The notes: generated by a model not told the origin, from the sequence alone. Positions 52,798 through 62,595 are shown, counted from the first letter of the stretch. The stretch: 64,000 nucleotides of DNA from Marnyiella aurantia (GCF_014041915.1 NZ_CP059472.1:1798001-1862000); one strand, 5' to 3'. Made by a program: numbers and translations.

Positions 52798-55059
52798 TTA
52801 ATCGTTACTTGCTGTTTTGATTTCAGTAGTCTTGATATCGGTACCCAACCTCTGCAGGTAGGCAATCAGTGCGATGATTTCCTTTTTCTCAAGCTCGCCA
52901 GCCGGTCTTTGTGCATAGGCAGCCTTCAGGTCAGGAGCTTCGTTATAGATTTCCTGAACAATCATGGACGCCTGCGTATTAGCCCACTGATCTGCTGAAT
53001 CTATTTCCGGTTTTGTGTACGGAACATCAAACACGTTTTTCATCAGATTCAGTTTCGCCGTCATATCGGAACGGTCCAGGTCATTTGTGATGAGCCATGG
53101 GTAACGTGGCATAATGGAACCTGCAGATGTAGATCTTGGGTTATACATATGCTTATAGTGCCATGAACTTGGGTTCTTGCCACCCTGTCTGTGCAAATCC
53201 GGTCCCGTTCTCTTGGATCCCCAAAGGAATGGTCGGTCATATACAAATTCTCCAGCCTTGGAATACTGTCCGTTCTTACCGTTGAAACGTACAACCTCGT
53301 CACGGAAAGGACGGATCATCTGCGAGTGACATGCATTACAGCCTTCGCGGATATAAAGGTCCCGACCTTCAAGTTCAAGTGGTGAATAGGGCTTAACCGC
53401 CGAGATAGTTGGCACATTTTCCTTAATGGTAAGTGTAGGAATGATCTGTACCGAACCTCCGATTGCCACTGCAATGAATGACAGGATAGAAAGGTAAACA
53501 GGCATTCTTTCCAGCCAAAGGTGTGCACCTTCGCCTTCTTTTCTCTTTTTCGTGATATTACCCAATGCAGGAGCTTCTGCAGGAACTTCTTTCTGGAATG
53601 ATCCGGATCTTACTGTCTTAACAATGTTCACCGCCATAAGAAGTGCACCGATTAGGTAAAGTCCTCCACCTACAAATCTCATGATATAGTAAGGGATAAT
53701 TGCAGTTACCGTGTCTAGCCACTGTTTGTAAACGAGGGTTCCGTCCGGGTTGAACTGCTTCCACATAAGTCCCTGAGTAAATCCGGAGATATATAAAGGT
53801 ACTGCGTAGAAGATGATACCCAATGTACCAAGCCAGAAGTGCCAGTTGGCAAGTTTAACAGACCATAACTTGGTTCTCCACATGATAGGAAGTAAGTAGT
53901 AAATCATACCGAAGGCCATGAAACCATTCCAGCCTAATGCTCCAATATGAACGTGACCAATAACCCAGTCAGTGTAGTGACCGATTTTGTTCAATGTTTT
54001 TGTTGCCAACAACGGCCCCTCAAAGGTTGCCATACCGTAGCAGGTAATTGCCACAACGAAGAACTTCAGAACAGGGTTTTCCCTAACCTTATCCCAGGCA
54101 CCTCTAAGTGTAAGTAATCCGTTAAGCATACCTCCCCAGGACGGTGCAATAAGCATGATGGAGAAACCGGTAGCAAGAGCCTGAGCCCATCCCGGTAAAG
54201 CTGTATACTGAAGGTGGTGAGGACCAGCCCAGATATATACGAAGATCAGTGACCAAAAGTGAATAATGGAAAGCTTATATGAAAATACAGGTCTGTCTGC
54301 AGCTTTTGGCAGGAAATAGTACATAAGACCCAGAATTGGAGTCGTAAGTACAAACGCTACGGCATTATGACCGTACCACCACTGTACAAGAGCATCTTTC
54401 ACACCGGCGTAAGCCGAGTAGGACTTCCATCCTGCAAATGATACAGGTACTTCAAGGTTGTTGAAGATATGAAGCATCGCAATTGCAATCCAGGTACCGA
54501 TATAGAACCAGATGGCCACATAAAGGTGACGTACACGTCTGATCGCTATTGTGGCGAACATATTGATACCGAATATAATCCAAATTACTGTGATAAGAAT
54601 GTCAATTGGCCATTCGTGCTCAGCATATTCTTTAGAGGTGTTAATTCCCATGAAGAAAGTGATCACTACGGATACAATCATTAACTGCCATCCCCAGAAA
54701 TGGATCCAGGAAAGGGTGTCGCTCCACATTCTTGTTTTCAGCAGTCGCTGCGTAGAGTAGTAAGCTCCGGCAAAGAAGCCATTACATACAAAGGCGAAAA
54801 TTACTGAACTGGTATGCAGCATCCTGATCCGTCCGAATCCAAATGCACCTTGAGAATCTATAAGGCCCTGGATGTTTCCGGCCGCCAGACTTTTTATGGT
54901 GTCATCATCACTACCCAGGAAAAATTCCGGCAGCTCAGGATAAAACAGCATTAAGGCTGCTGTGAGGCCAAATAAAAACCCTACGATCCCAAATATGACG
55001 GTTGCGTATAGAAATGCCCGAACAATATTATTGTCGTAACTAAACTTTTGTGTTTCCAT
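52798..55059 (-). CDS. ccoNO: Fused cbb3 oxidase subunits I and II (CcoN-CcoO)
   Basis: A 753-residue fusion. Residues about 1-480 are the CcoN haem-copper subunit with 12 helices; WWYGHNAVAF and GPHHLQYTALP hold the copper-binding and haem His ligands, and the HIGALGWNG region is near the haem ligands. Residues about 520-753 are the CcoO cytochrome c with GCNACHSQMIRPF. The enzyme reduces O2 to water with high affinity and pumps protons. This fusion is usual in Bacteroidota. It starts 6 bp after ccoS. Confidence 0.95.
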   Translation of the reverse strand: METQKFSYDNNIVRAFLYATVIFGIVGFLFGLTAALMLFYPELPEFFLGSDDDTIKSLAAGNIQGLIDSQGAFGFGRIRMLHTSSVIFAFVCNGFFAGAYYSTQRLLKTRMWSDTLSWIHFWGWQLMIVSVVITFFMGINTSKEYAEHEWPIDILITVIWIIFGINMFATIAIRRVRHLYVAIWFYIGTWIAIAMLHIFNNLEVPVSFAGWKSYSAYAGVKDALVQWWYGHNAVAFVLTTPILGLMYYFLPKAADRPVFSYKLSIIHFWSLIFVYIWAGPHHLQYTALPGWAQALATGFSIMLIAPSWGGMLNGLLTLRGAWDKVRENPVLKFFVVAITCYGMATFEGPLLATKTLNKIGHYTDWVIGHVHIGALGWNGFMAFGMIYYLLPIMWRTKLWSVKLANWHFWLGTLGIIFYAVPLYISGFTQGLMWKQFNPDGTLVYKQWLDTVTAIIPYYIMRFVGGGLYLIGALLMAVNIVKTVRSGSFQKEVPAEAPALGNITKKRKEGEGAHLWLERMPVYLSILSFIAVAIGGSVQIIPTLTIKENVPTISAVKPYSPLELEGRDLYIREGCNACHSQMIRPFRDEVVRFNGKNGQYSKAGEFVYDRPFLWGSKRTGPDLHRQGGKNPSSWHYKHMYNPRSTSAGSIMPRYPWLITNDLDRSDMTAKLNLMKNVFDVPYTKPEIDSADQWANTQASMIVQEIYNEAPDLKAAYAQRPAGELEKKEIIALIAYLQRLGTDIKTTEIKTASND

Positions 55060-55064
55060 ATTAA

Positions 55065-55268
55065 CTAATCACTTTTTTCTTGTGTATTACTTTTTTTATT
55101 TTCTGTTTCTGCCTCTCTTTCTACCGGATTGTCACGGTCCAGAAGAATTCTGACTGCCGGCGACTCGTCGTCTTCAAACTGCCCGTTGCGGGCGTTGTAG
55201 ATGAAAATGATAAGGAAAACAATCCCCACCGAGACACTGCAAAGGATCATCAAATAGAGTATATCCAT
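55065..55268 (-). CDS. ccoS: cbb3 oxidase assembly protein CcoS
   Basis: A 67-residue protein with one membrane helix (about 3-24), followed by the CcoS hallmark NGQFEDDESPAVRILLD (about 28-44) and an acidic tail. CcoS is needed for cofactor insertion into cbb3 oxidase. It is preceded by its own -7 box and a TGAT-N4-ATCA palindrome in the 120-bp gap after ccoI. Confidence 0.92.
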   Translation of the reverse strand: MDILYLMILCSVSVGIVFLIIFIYNARNGQFEDDESPAVRILLDRDNPVEREAETENKKSNTQEKSD

Positions 55269-55299
55269 TTCAGAGGCAAATTTAAGGTAAATGAAAGGC

Positions 55300-55307
55300 C
55301 AAATTTA
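55300..55307 (-). promoter_or_regulatory. -7 box of the ccoS-ccoNO-ccoQ-ccoP transcript
   Basis: TAAATTTG on the minus strand lies 31 bases before the ccoS ATG. Confidence 0.65.
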
Positions 55308-55318
55308 ATGAAAAATAA

Positions 55319-55330
55319 TGATATTAATCA
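55319..55330. promoter_or_regulatory. FNR/CRP-like palindrome before ccoS
   Basis: TGAT-ATTA-ATCA matches the core of the FNR box (TTGAT-N4-ATCAA). It lies 11 bases upstream of the -7 box, centred about 30 bases from the inferred start site, where a -33 element would be. Confidence 0.6.
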
Positions 55331-55388
55331 CGTTGGCAGCAAATGAATTAATTTAAAAGCCGTCTAAATAAGGCCTCTGCAAACGTTA

Positions 55389-57777
55389 CTAAATGGGTCT
55401 GCCAAAGTATTTCATACTGCGTATCCATGTGGTCGCAGATGTAAAAGCTACCACGCTGATGGAACTGATCGGCATCAGGATCGCAGCCACCAGCGGCGAC
55501 ATATAACCCATAACCGCTATGGTAAGGCCCACTACATTATAGGTAAGGCTTATGGCAAAGGTAAATTTCACAATAGTGACAGCATCTTTGGTAAGAAGCA
55601 GGTATTTATCCAGTTCTGCTACTTTTTCACCGTTCATGATCACATCGGACGAAGGTGTAAAGGAGTGGGTGTCATCTGCCACAGCTATTCCGACATTACT
55701 TTGCTTCAGGGCTCCGGCATCATTCAGACCGTCTCCCAGCATGGCGACTTTCTGACCTTTATCCTGCAGTTCGCGTATGAAATTAAGTTTACTTTCAGGA
55801 TCCTGGTTGAAACTCATTTCCTGTGCCGTAGGGATAATGGTACGAAGATGTGCCTCCTCAGAAGAATTATCGCCGCTAAGCACGTGGATATTGTAATTGG
55901 TCAGCTTGCCGAAAAGCCCCTGCAGATTTGCCCGGTATTCATTCTTGAAAATAAATCTTCCCAAATATTCATCATTTTTACTGATGTAAACCGCGGTCTC
56001 CAGATCCTGCGACTGTTGTCCGTTAAAACTTGCCGAACCAATTTTGTACTGCTGTCCGCGAACCGTTGCGCTGTATCCTTTAGACGGAATGTCCTGAAAG
56101 CCTTCTGTTTCAAAATAGGAATCTTCAACGTCCAGATATTGGTACAGTGATTTCGAAAGCGGGTGATTTGAGTTCTTCAGTAAAGATTTCAGGTTCAGAA
56201 GGTCAGCCTCCGGAATTTCCTGTCCAGTGTAACTTACGCTGGATTTTTTGCTCTGCGTTATAGTGCCGGTCTTGTCAAAAACCAGCGTTCCAACCTTAGC
56301 CAGTTTTTCTATTGTTAAAGTATCCTTTACGTAAAATTTATTTCGTCCCAGGATTCTCATAATGTGCCCGAAGGTGAATGGTGCCGAAAGTGCCAGTGCA
56401 CACGGACAGGCCACAATAAGTATGGCTGAAACAACCTGCCACATTTTCTCTTCATCAATGCGTATCCAGTAGATTCCCGCAAGGAGGGTGATTCCCAATA
56501 TTATGATGGTGAAGTACTTGCTTATGGTGTTGGTAAGTGTATCCAGTCCGGTCTCATGCTTTTTAAAAGCTTCCTTGTTCCAGAGTTGGGTAAGGTAACT
56601 CTGGTCCACATTCTTGATGGCCTCCACTTCCAGGACAGAGCCAATCTGTTTTCCGCCTGCAAAGATCTTGTCGCCGGGATGCTTGGTCACAGTGGCGCTT
56701 TCGCCGGTAATGAAACTGTTGTCAATGTTACCGGAACCGCTAATCAGTATTGAATCTACGGGAATTATTTCCTGATTCCTGACCATTATTCTGTCACCAA
56801 TCTTCAGTTCGGAGAGCAGGATGTTTTCCTGTTTACCGTTAAAGTCTACGCGTGTAACAGCAATAGGATAGAAGGATTTATAATCGCGGTCGTAAGAAAG
56901 TGCGCTGTAGGTTCTTTTCTGGAAGAATTTGCCCAAAAGCATGAAGAACAGCAATCCACATAGGGTGTCGAAATAGCCCGGACCATAATCTGTAAGGACT
57001 TCGTAGATGCTGCGGCCGTATAAAACCAGGATTCCCAATACTATCGGCACATCTATGTTGATGACTTTATTGCGCAAACCAAATACCGCAGACTTGAAAT
57101 AATCTGATGCCGAATAGAACACTACTGGTGTGGAAAGCAGAAAGAGGATGAATCTGAAAAGGTGCTTGTACTTGTCAAACCAGAAATCCGAAGATCCCAG
57201 GATTTCACCAGCATACTCAGGATAGGAGAAAAACATTCCGTTTCCAAACGCAAACCCTGCGATAGCCAGTTTTACCAGCAGGCTTTTGTCCCAGTGGTCC
57301 TCTTTACGGTCGGCAGTTTCCAGGTTAATTACAGGTTTGTAACCCAAATTGGTCAGGAATGTGGCCAGCTCACTAAGTTTCAGCTGATGATGGTTGAATG
57401 ATATCTGCACCGTTTTCCGTGTAAAATTCACCTGTGAATACCGGATTTCCGGCTTCAGCGTGTGCAGGCTTTCCAGCAGCCAGATACAGGACGAGCAGTG
57501 AATTACAGGAATTTTAAAGCTAACAAGCGTCGTTTCGCCTTCAGAAAAATCCGTAACATTGTCAAATATTTCAGGTGTGTCCAGGTATCCGTATTCCAGC
57601 GAGTTTTCGTCCGGTCTTACGCCCGAATTTTGGTTCAGTTCATAAAATGTCCCAAGATTGTTCAGGTTCAGGATTTCATAAAACCGATTTACAGCCGTTG
57701 CAGCAAAAAATTCTGCTGTCGAAGCTTATGCGCTCTTTTTCTGCCGGTTGCCCGCAGTGAAAACAATTATCTGACAC
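55389..57777 (-). CDS. ccoI: Copper-transporting P-type ATPase CcoI, frameshifted
   Basis: This P1B ATPase supplies copper to the cbb3 oxidase. The long open frame starts only at 57431 (680 residues), but the gene really begins upstream. From a GTG at 57777 the sequence encodes SDNCFHCGQP, then FCCNGCK, and stops because of one extra T in the TTTT run at 57680-57683. Dropping that T continues directly into SVYEILNLNNLG and HCSSCIW (HMA CxxC), giving about 795 residues. The core has CPC in the metal-binding helix, DKTGT (phosphorylation Asp), GDGLNDAGAL (hinge) and HP in SNHPLSKSL. Its -7 box is at 57799-57806. Confidence 0.88.
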
Positions 57778-57798
57778 AGTACTTTTATATATGACCTA

Positions 57799-57806
57799 CA
57801 AAAATA
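57799..57806 (-). promoter_or_regulatory. -7 box of ccoI
   Basis: TATTTTTG on the minus strand lies 21 bases upstream of the GTG start. Confidence 0.55.
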
Positions 57807-57841
57807 GGCCAAAAAAGGTTGTCCCTACGGTATAAAAGTGC

Positions 57842-57849
57842 TACTTTTG
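57842..57849 (+). promoter_or_regulatory. -7 box of the Crp/Fnr regulator gene
   Basis: TACTTTTG ends 19 bases before the ATG at 57869. The FNR-like palindrome begins one base after it. Confidence 0.6.
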
Positions 57850-57850
57850 C

Positions 57851-57862
57851 TGATAAATATCA
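57851..57862. promoter_or_regulatory. FNR/CRP-like palindrome between ccoI and the regulator gene
   Basis: TGAT-AAAT-ATCA has the same architecture as the site before ccoS. It would overlap the regulator's own start site (autorepression), and its centre is about 60 bases upstream of the inferred ccoI start site, a classic class I activator position. Confidence 0.6.
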
Positions 57863-57868
57863 TAAAAA

Positions 57869-58582
57869 ATGTCGCAGGAAAAACAGGTGATTTTAGAGGC
57901 CAGCATTAGGGATATTTTCAGCAAAGAAAGCCTGAAACAAAGGCTGTCTGCAGAGGATTTTGAAAGATACCGGTCGGCAACTGAAACTGTGACCTATCAT
58001 AAGGGAGAAATACTCTTTGACGAGCAGGAACTGCCCAAAAGTGTTTTCTACCTTCACGAGGGTACTGCCAAGCTTTCCAAGCAGGGAGCTTATGGAAAGG
58101 AACAGATCCTGAGATTCATTAAAGATGGCGATATCATTGGCTACCGTTCATTACTTTGTGGTGAAAACTTTCAGGCCAAAGCCGAAGCGATGACGGATGT
58201 TGAGGCCACTAAAATACCGGCCGACCTTTTTATGCACCTCCTCGAGCACGACAGCAAAATGTCTTTCGTGATGCTTCAGAAAATCGCATTTGAATTAGGC
58301 GAAAGTTCAAACACAGTTACCTTTTTGGCACAGAAAACTGTCCGCGAACGGCTTGCCGAAATCCTTCTTCTGCTGGAACAGAAACTGGGAACTGATCCCG
58401 AAGGTTTCATCAAGATCTCACTTACACGTGAAGAGATTGCCAACCTTATCGGTACCGCAACCGAAAGTGCCATCCGCCTGATTTCTGAATTTAAGCAGGA
58501 CAGCCTTATTGAAACCGAAGGCCGTAATATCAGGATACTGAACCACGAAAAACTTATCAAGCTGGGACACGTCGTTCTGTAA
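57869..58582 (+). CDS. Crp/Fnr family transcriptional regulator
   Basis: A 237-residue regulator with a cyclic-nucleotide-type sensor domain (about 20-130, with KGEILFDEQELPKSVFYLHEG) and a long dimer helix. The winged helix-turn-helix is at about 175-230. In the recognition helix (LTREEIANLIGTATESAIRL) E199 and R203 correspond to the CRP/FNR residues that read TGA. There is a single Cys (C97), so FNR-type iron-sulfur oxygen sensing is absent. It is divergent from ccoI, and two TGAT-N4-ATCA sites nearby make it the probable regulator of the cbb3 locus. Effector unknown. Confidence 0.88.
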   Translation: MSQEKQVILEASIRDIFSKESLKQRLSAEDFERYRSATETVTYHKGEILFDEQELPKSVFYLHEGTAKLSKQGAYGKEQILRFIKDGDIIGYRSLLCGENFQAKAEAMTDVEATKIPADLFMHLLEHDSKMSFVMLQKIAFELGESSNTVTFLAQKTVRERLAEILLLLEQKLGTDPEGFIKISLTREEIANLIGTATESAIRLISEFKQDSLIETEGRNIRILNHEKLIKLGHVVL

Positions 58583-58651
58583 TTCCAAACTCCATATCCG
58601 GTAATTAAAACCGACCGTCCCTATAAGGACTTTAATCCAAACAAAATAACA

Positions 58652-59467
58652 ATGTCTGTACATTCAGAACTCAAGAAAATTACCACCGAAACTTTGCGTA
58701 AGATGAAGTTCGACGGGGAAAAAATCACCATGCTCACCGCATACGATTTTACGACTGCAAAGATGGTGGACAGTGGCGGGGTAGACTCCATTCTGGTGGG
58801 CGATTCCGCAGCGAATGTAATGGCGGGTTATGAAACTACACTTCCTATCACCCTGGACCAGATGATCTACCATACACAATGCGTGGTCCGCGGAGTAGAG
58901 AGGGCACTTGTGGTGGCTGATCTTCCTTTCGGTACTTACCAAAGTAATTCGGATAAAGCACTGGAGTCTGCAGTACGGATGATGAAGGAAGGCGGTGCCC
59001 ACGCCGTAAAGATTGAGGGCGGGGTAGAGATCGAGAAATCAATTAAGAAAATTGTAAATGCCGGAATCCCCGTAATGGGACACCTGGGACTTACACCACA
59101 GTCCATCTATCAGTTCGGAACGTATAAGGTAAGAGCCAAGGAAGATGCTGAAGCTGAAAAACTCTTAAGTGACGCCAAACTTCTGGAAGAACTGGGCTGT
59201 TTCGCGCTGGTGCTGGAGAAAATTCCGGCTGGGCTTGCCAAAAAAGTTTCAGAAAGCATTTCCATTCCAACCATCGGCATCGGTGCGGGTGCCGACTGTG
59301 ACGGTCAGGTTCTGGTTTATCACGATATGGTTGGGATGAACAAAGGCTTTTCTCCTAAATTTTTAAGACGTTACCGCGACCTTTATACGGAAATCACCGG
59401 TGCAGTATCAGAATATGTAAAGGATGTAAAGTCCGCCGATTTCCCTAACCAAAACGAAAGTTATTAA
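58652..59467 (+). CDS. panB: 3-methyl-2-oxobutanoate hydroxymethyltransferase
   Basis: A 271-residue TIM-barrel enzyme that makes ketopantoate for pantothenate and Co[18 protein letters not shown] (about 24-40), [25 protein letters not shown] (about 47-71, metal-binding Asp in GDS), [11 protein letters not shown] and [16 protein letters not shown] are the family signatures. Its stop codon is directly followed by the ATG of a small membrane protein, so the two are coupled. Confidence 0.95.
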   Translation: MSVHSELKKITTETLRKMKFDGEKITMLTAYDFTTAKMVDSGGVDSILVGDSAANVMAGYETTLPITLDQMIYHTQCVVRGVERALVVADLPFGTYQSNSDKALESAVRMMKEGGAHAVKIEGGVEIEKSIKKIVNAGIPVMGHLGLTPQSIYQFGTYKVRAKEDAEAEKLLSDAKLLEELGCFALVLEKIPAGLAKKVSESISIPTIGIGAGADCDGQVLVYHDMVGMNKGFSPKFLRRYRDLYTEITGAVSEYVKDVKSADFPNQNESY

Positions 59468-59794
59468 ATGAAAAATACCCAAATGATTCAGGGAATCCTG
59501 TCTGTTGCCGCAATTTTCTGCCTCGTTGTAGGATGGTTCAATCTGTTCTCGCCGGAAATCAACGCGCTTCTTTCCCAAAAAATCTTTTATATCTTAATTG
59601 GCGCAAGTTTCTTTTTCCAGGCTCCGTTCCTCAGTAATCCCAAAATGCGCTACCCCATGTATCTGGCTGCAGCATTCTGCATTATTGGTGCATTGCTTCC
59701 GGACAGTATGAATCTTCAGTTCCTGAAGACTGCAGGTTTGTTTGGTGGAGTCCTTCTGTCCATCTTCAACAGGCCGCGTCAGGTTCGTAACTAA
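59468..59794 (+). CDS. Small four-helix membrane protein
   Basis: A 108-residue protein with four predicted helices (about 8-30, 38-54, 62-80 and 86-102), short loops and a basic end (NRPRQVRN). No family assigned. The gene begins at the base after the panB stop codon, which implies coupled translation; a role linked to panB cannot be concluded. Confidence 0.7.
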   Translation: MKNTQMIQGILSVAAIFCLVVGWFNLFSPEINALLSQKIFYILIGASFFFQAPFLSNPKMRYPMYLAAAFCIIGALLPDSMNLQFLKTAGLFGGVLLSIFNRPRQVRN

Positions 59795-59890
59795 AATTTC
59801 CCCGCTCAATTTGTAATGAGATTAGGATATTGCTGTCGCTAAAAGCAACAGTATGTCCTATGTCGTAATCCGAAAACCGCCAAATTCCCG

Positions 59891-59898
59891 TACTTTTG
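59891..59898 (+). promoter_or_regulatory. -7 box of the RluA gene
   Basis: TACTTTTG lies nine bases before the ATG at 59908. Confidence 0.55.
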
Positions 59899-59907
59899 CT
59901 TTTTTGA

Positions 59908-60618
59908 ATGAATATGGGAAATGCAAAGCAGCAGTTTGAAGCATCACAAATCGTCTTCGAAGACAATCACCTTCTTATCGTTAATAAAGCAACCGGTCAG
60001 CTTGTTCAGGGCGACAAGACAGGTGACCTTTCTTTGCTGGACCTTATAAAGGATTTCATCAAAAAAAGAGATTCCAAGCCCGGTAATGTCTTTCTGGGAC
60101 TGGTGCACCGTATAGACAGGCCCACCTCCGGTCTGGTAATTTATGCAAAGACTTCGAAAGCGCTCACAAGGCTGACCCAAATGGTTAAGAACCGCGAAAT
60201 CAAAAAAACCTACTGGGCAGTGGTTCCCAAGGTGGAGATACCGGAAAAGCAACGCTTGATTCACTATCTTCAGAAAAACGAAAAGACCAATAAGGCAACT
60301 GTTTTCATAAAGCCTACGGAAAATGCCAAGGAATCCATTCTGAATTACGAGCGCTTAAAGACCCTTGATAATTTCCAGCTTCTTGAGATCGATCTGGAGA
60401 CAGGCCGCCACCATCAGATTAGGGCGCAGTTATCCAAGATAGGCGCTCCGATAAAAGGTGATCTAAAATATGGTGCCGCCCGCTCCAATCCGGATGGTGG
60501 CATCTACCTGCATGCCCGGAATTTAGAATTCAAACATCCCGTTACAAACCATAACATCCGCGTGACTGCGCCGGTACCGCAGAATGATGCGGTTTGGCGT
60601 GTGTGCGAAGAGAATTAA
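59908..60618 (+). CDS. RluA family pseudouridine synthase
   Basis: A 236-residue enzyme that converts uridine to pseudouridine in rRNA or tRNA. The catalytic Asp is D70 in HRIDRPTSGL. LETGRHHQIRAQLSKIGAPIKGDLKYG (about 158-184) is the second conserved block. There is no N-terminal S4 domain, as in the short RluA-type members, so the target position is not predictable. An alternative start is the ATG at 59914. Confidence 0.9.
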   Translation: MNMGNAKQQFEASQIVFEDNHLLIVNKATGQLVQGDKTGDLSLLDLIKDFIKKRDSKPGNVFLGLVHRIDRPTSGLVIYAKTSKALTRLTQMVKNREIKKTYWAVVPKVEIPEKQRLIHYLQKNEKTNKATVFIKPTENAKESILNYERLKTLDNFQLLEIDLETGRHHQIRAQLSKIGAPIKGDLKYGAARSNPDGGIYLHARNLEFKHPVTNHNIRVTAPVPQNDAVWRVCEEN

Positions 60619-60734
60619 TCTTAGAGAGTTTATAGGTTTTCTCTTCATTTTTCGTATCCATAGCGGTTATCCTGTTCCATTGCATATTTAATCCTTTTTA
60701 AGGCAATTCTCTCTGTTTAGTTAAAAATAATAAG

Positions 60735-60742
60735 TAATTTTG
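60735..60742 (+). promoter_or_regulatory. -7 box of the T9SS cargo gene
   Basis: TAATTTTG lies 17 bases before the ATG at 60760. Confidence 0.6.
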
Positions 60743-60759
60743 AATACCTAATTCACAAA

Positions 60760-62595
60760 ATGAACGTTATGAAAAAACTTTACAAAATGATTCTGGCCTC
60801 GCGCTTTACGCTCAAGGGCAGGGCGAAGAAAGGCGTAGTCTGTCTGGCGATCCTTATCGGTATGTCCTGCCATTTGGCGGCACAAAGCAGTGCCTACAGT
60901 TTTTCGCAATCTAACGGAACGTACACTCCGATAACCGGCACCGTACTTGGCACCGCTACCGGCAACACCAGTGCCCTGAACCTTAACAGTGTGGTATATC
61001 CCGTTACAATCCCGTTTAATTTTAATTATAACGGAGCACAGTACAGCAGTATGAATGTTTCCACCAATGGTTTTATCACCTTTGGTGCTACTCCTCCCGT
61101 TACCACTACTACAATTCCTATTTCCGCAACAGTTGCCTATGAGGGGGCAGTTTCTGCCTTTGGAAGGGATTTAAGTGGGGTCTTTGATGTAAATGGCATT
61201 AGTTCTACCCTCAGTTACGAGACGGTAGGGATTGCTCCCAACCGTGAAATGGTGGTGCAGTGGACTAATTTCAGGCCCGTGAGCAGTACTTCAACTACAA
61301 ATGTCTTTACCATTTCTTTTCAAATCCGTTTGGTGGAGACTGCTAATGTAATACACATGGTATATAGTAGCGCCGGTTATGTCGTGGGCAGCACCGCAGT
61401 ATCCGGAACAGCCCAGATTGGACTGAGAGGTAGTTCAAATGCAGATTTTAACAACCGCCTTAATCCTACGTCCGTGGAATTCGTGAACTCCTCACCGGGA
61501 ACTTCAAACACCAGTTCCCAGGCCTTTCATTCACTGAATGCGGTACCGGGGATGCCTTGTTCCGGTTTAACATACAGCTGGACTCCGCCATCCTGTTTTG
61601 CTCCGGTAGGACTTAGTGCTGGTTCTATAACCCCCAGTGGCGCTCAGATACAATGGAGTCCCTCCATTGCGCCAGGGGTTACTTACGATTTGTATTACAG
61701 TGCTACAGGGACTCCCCCTACAGCGACAACCACTCCTTCCATACCAAGCATAAGTGGCACTTCAGCAATGCTCAGTGGACTTTCGCCGGCTTCAAATTAT
61801 TATGTTTGGGTACGCGTGAACTGTGGCAGTATTCAGAGTGCGTGGGCCCTGCTGAACTTTGCTACCCAGTGCGATATCGTGACAGGTTCTTATTTTGAGG
61901 ATTTTAACGGTTACACCGGTACAACAAACGGAAACGCGGGAGTGTTGCCTAATTGCTGGACCAATCTGGGAACAACAAACGGTGCTCATATTGCGAACAG
62001 TACCTCGCCAACAGGCTCCAACACCCTTTATATGTGGACCTCGGGTACGCGGATTGCGTACGCAGCTTTGCCACCGATGAGTACGTTGCAGTCAGGTACC
62101 TATAAATTAGGATTCGAGGCTTTCGCCAGTGTTACCGCGAATGGGATTCTGCAGATCGGCTATCTGGATCCCACCAACAACTTTGTGGAACTGACCACCT
62201 TCAGTGTGCCCACAACCGGAACCCTGTATCCCTTCTCATTTAACTTACCGGCACTTCCTGCAGGCGTAACCCAACTTGCTATTAAAAATCCCGGTACACC
62301 AACGAACAGCCTGTCAATAGACAACCTATCTTACCAACCACAGGCGCTAAGTACAGTTGAGGTCACGAAGGAAAGGCTTTCGGTATATCCGAACCCCTTC
62401 GCAGATGTTCTGTCTGTTTCTGATGTCTCCGATGTACAGTCAGTGACGGTTACCGATGCTTCGGGACGCGTGATCAAAACCGTTAACAAGGTAAGCAGGC
62501 AACTACAGCTGTCTGATCTCTCTTCGGGATTGTATTTTGTCTCTTTGATGATGGATGATGGTTCCGTGCAAACCTTCAAGGTTATAAAAAGATAA
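60760..62595 (+). CDS. T9SS type A sorting-domain protein with a fibronectin type III domain
   Basis: A 611-residue secreted protein. The signal peptide is unusually long with a basic front (start at 60760 or 60769; hydrophobic core VVCLAILIGMSCHLAAQ). Residues about 45-265 are a Thr/Ser-rich beta domain. A fibronectin type III domain is at about 280-370 (APVGLSAGSITPSGAQIQWSP), then a jelly-roll-like part (EDFNGYTGTTNG...). The C-terminal T9SS type A domain (about 540-611) has LSVYPNPFADVLSV and LSSGLYFVSL, ending FKVIKR. It is therefore exported through the type IX system and attached or released at the surface. Binding target unknown. Confidence 0.9.
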   Translation: MNVMKKLYKMILASRFTLKGRAKKGVVCLAILIGMSCHLAAQSSAYSFSQSNGTYTPITGTVLGTATGNTSALNLNSVVYPVTIPFNFNYNGAQYSSMNVSTNGFITFGATPPVTTTTIPISATVAYEGAVSAFGRDLSGVFDVNGISSTLSYETVGIAPNREMVVQWTNFRPVSSTSTTNVFTISFQIRLVETANVIHMVYSSAGYVVGSTAVSGTAQIGLRGSSNADFNNRLNPTSVEFVNSSPGTSNTSSQAFHSLNAVPGMPCSGLTYSWTPPSCFAPVGLSAGSITPSGAQIQWSPSIAPGVTYDLYYSATGTPPTATTTPSIPSISGTSAMLSGLSPASNYYVWVRVNCGSIQSAWALLNFATQCDIVTGSYFEDFNGYTGTTNGNAGVLPNCWTNLGTTNGAHIANSTSPTGSNTLYMWTSGTRIAYAALPPMSTLQSGTYKLGFEAFASVTANGILQIGYLDPTNNFVELTTFSVPTTGTLYPFSFNLPALPAGVTQLAIKNPGTPTNSLSIDNLSYQPQALSTVEVTKERLSVYPNPFADVLSVSDVSDVQSVTVTDASGRVIKTVNKVSRQLQLSDLSSGLYFVSLMMDDGSVQTFKVIKR

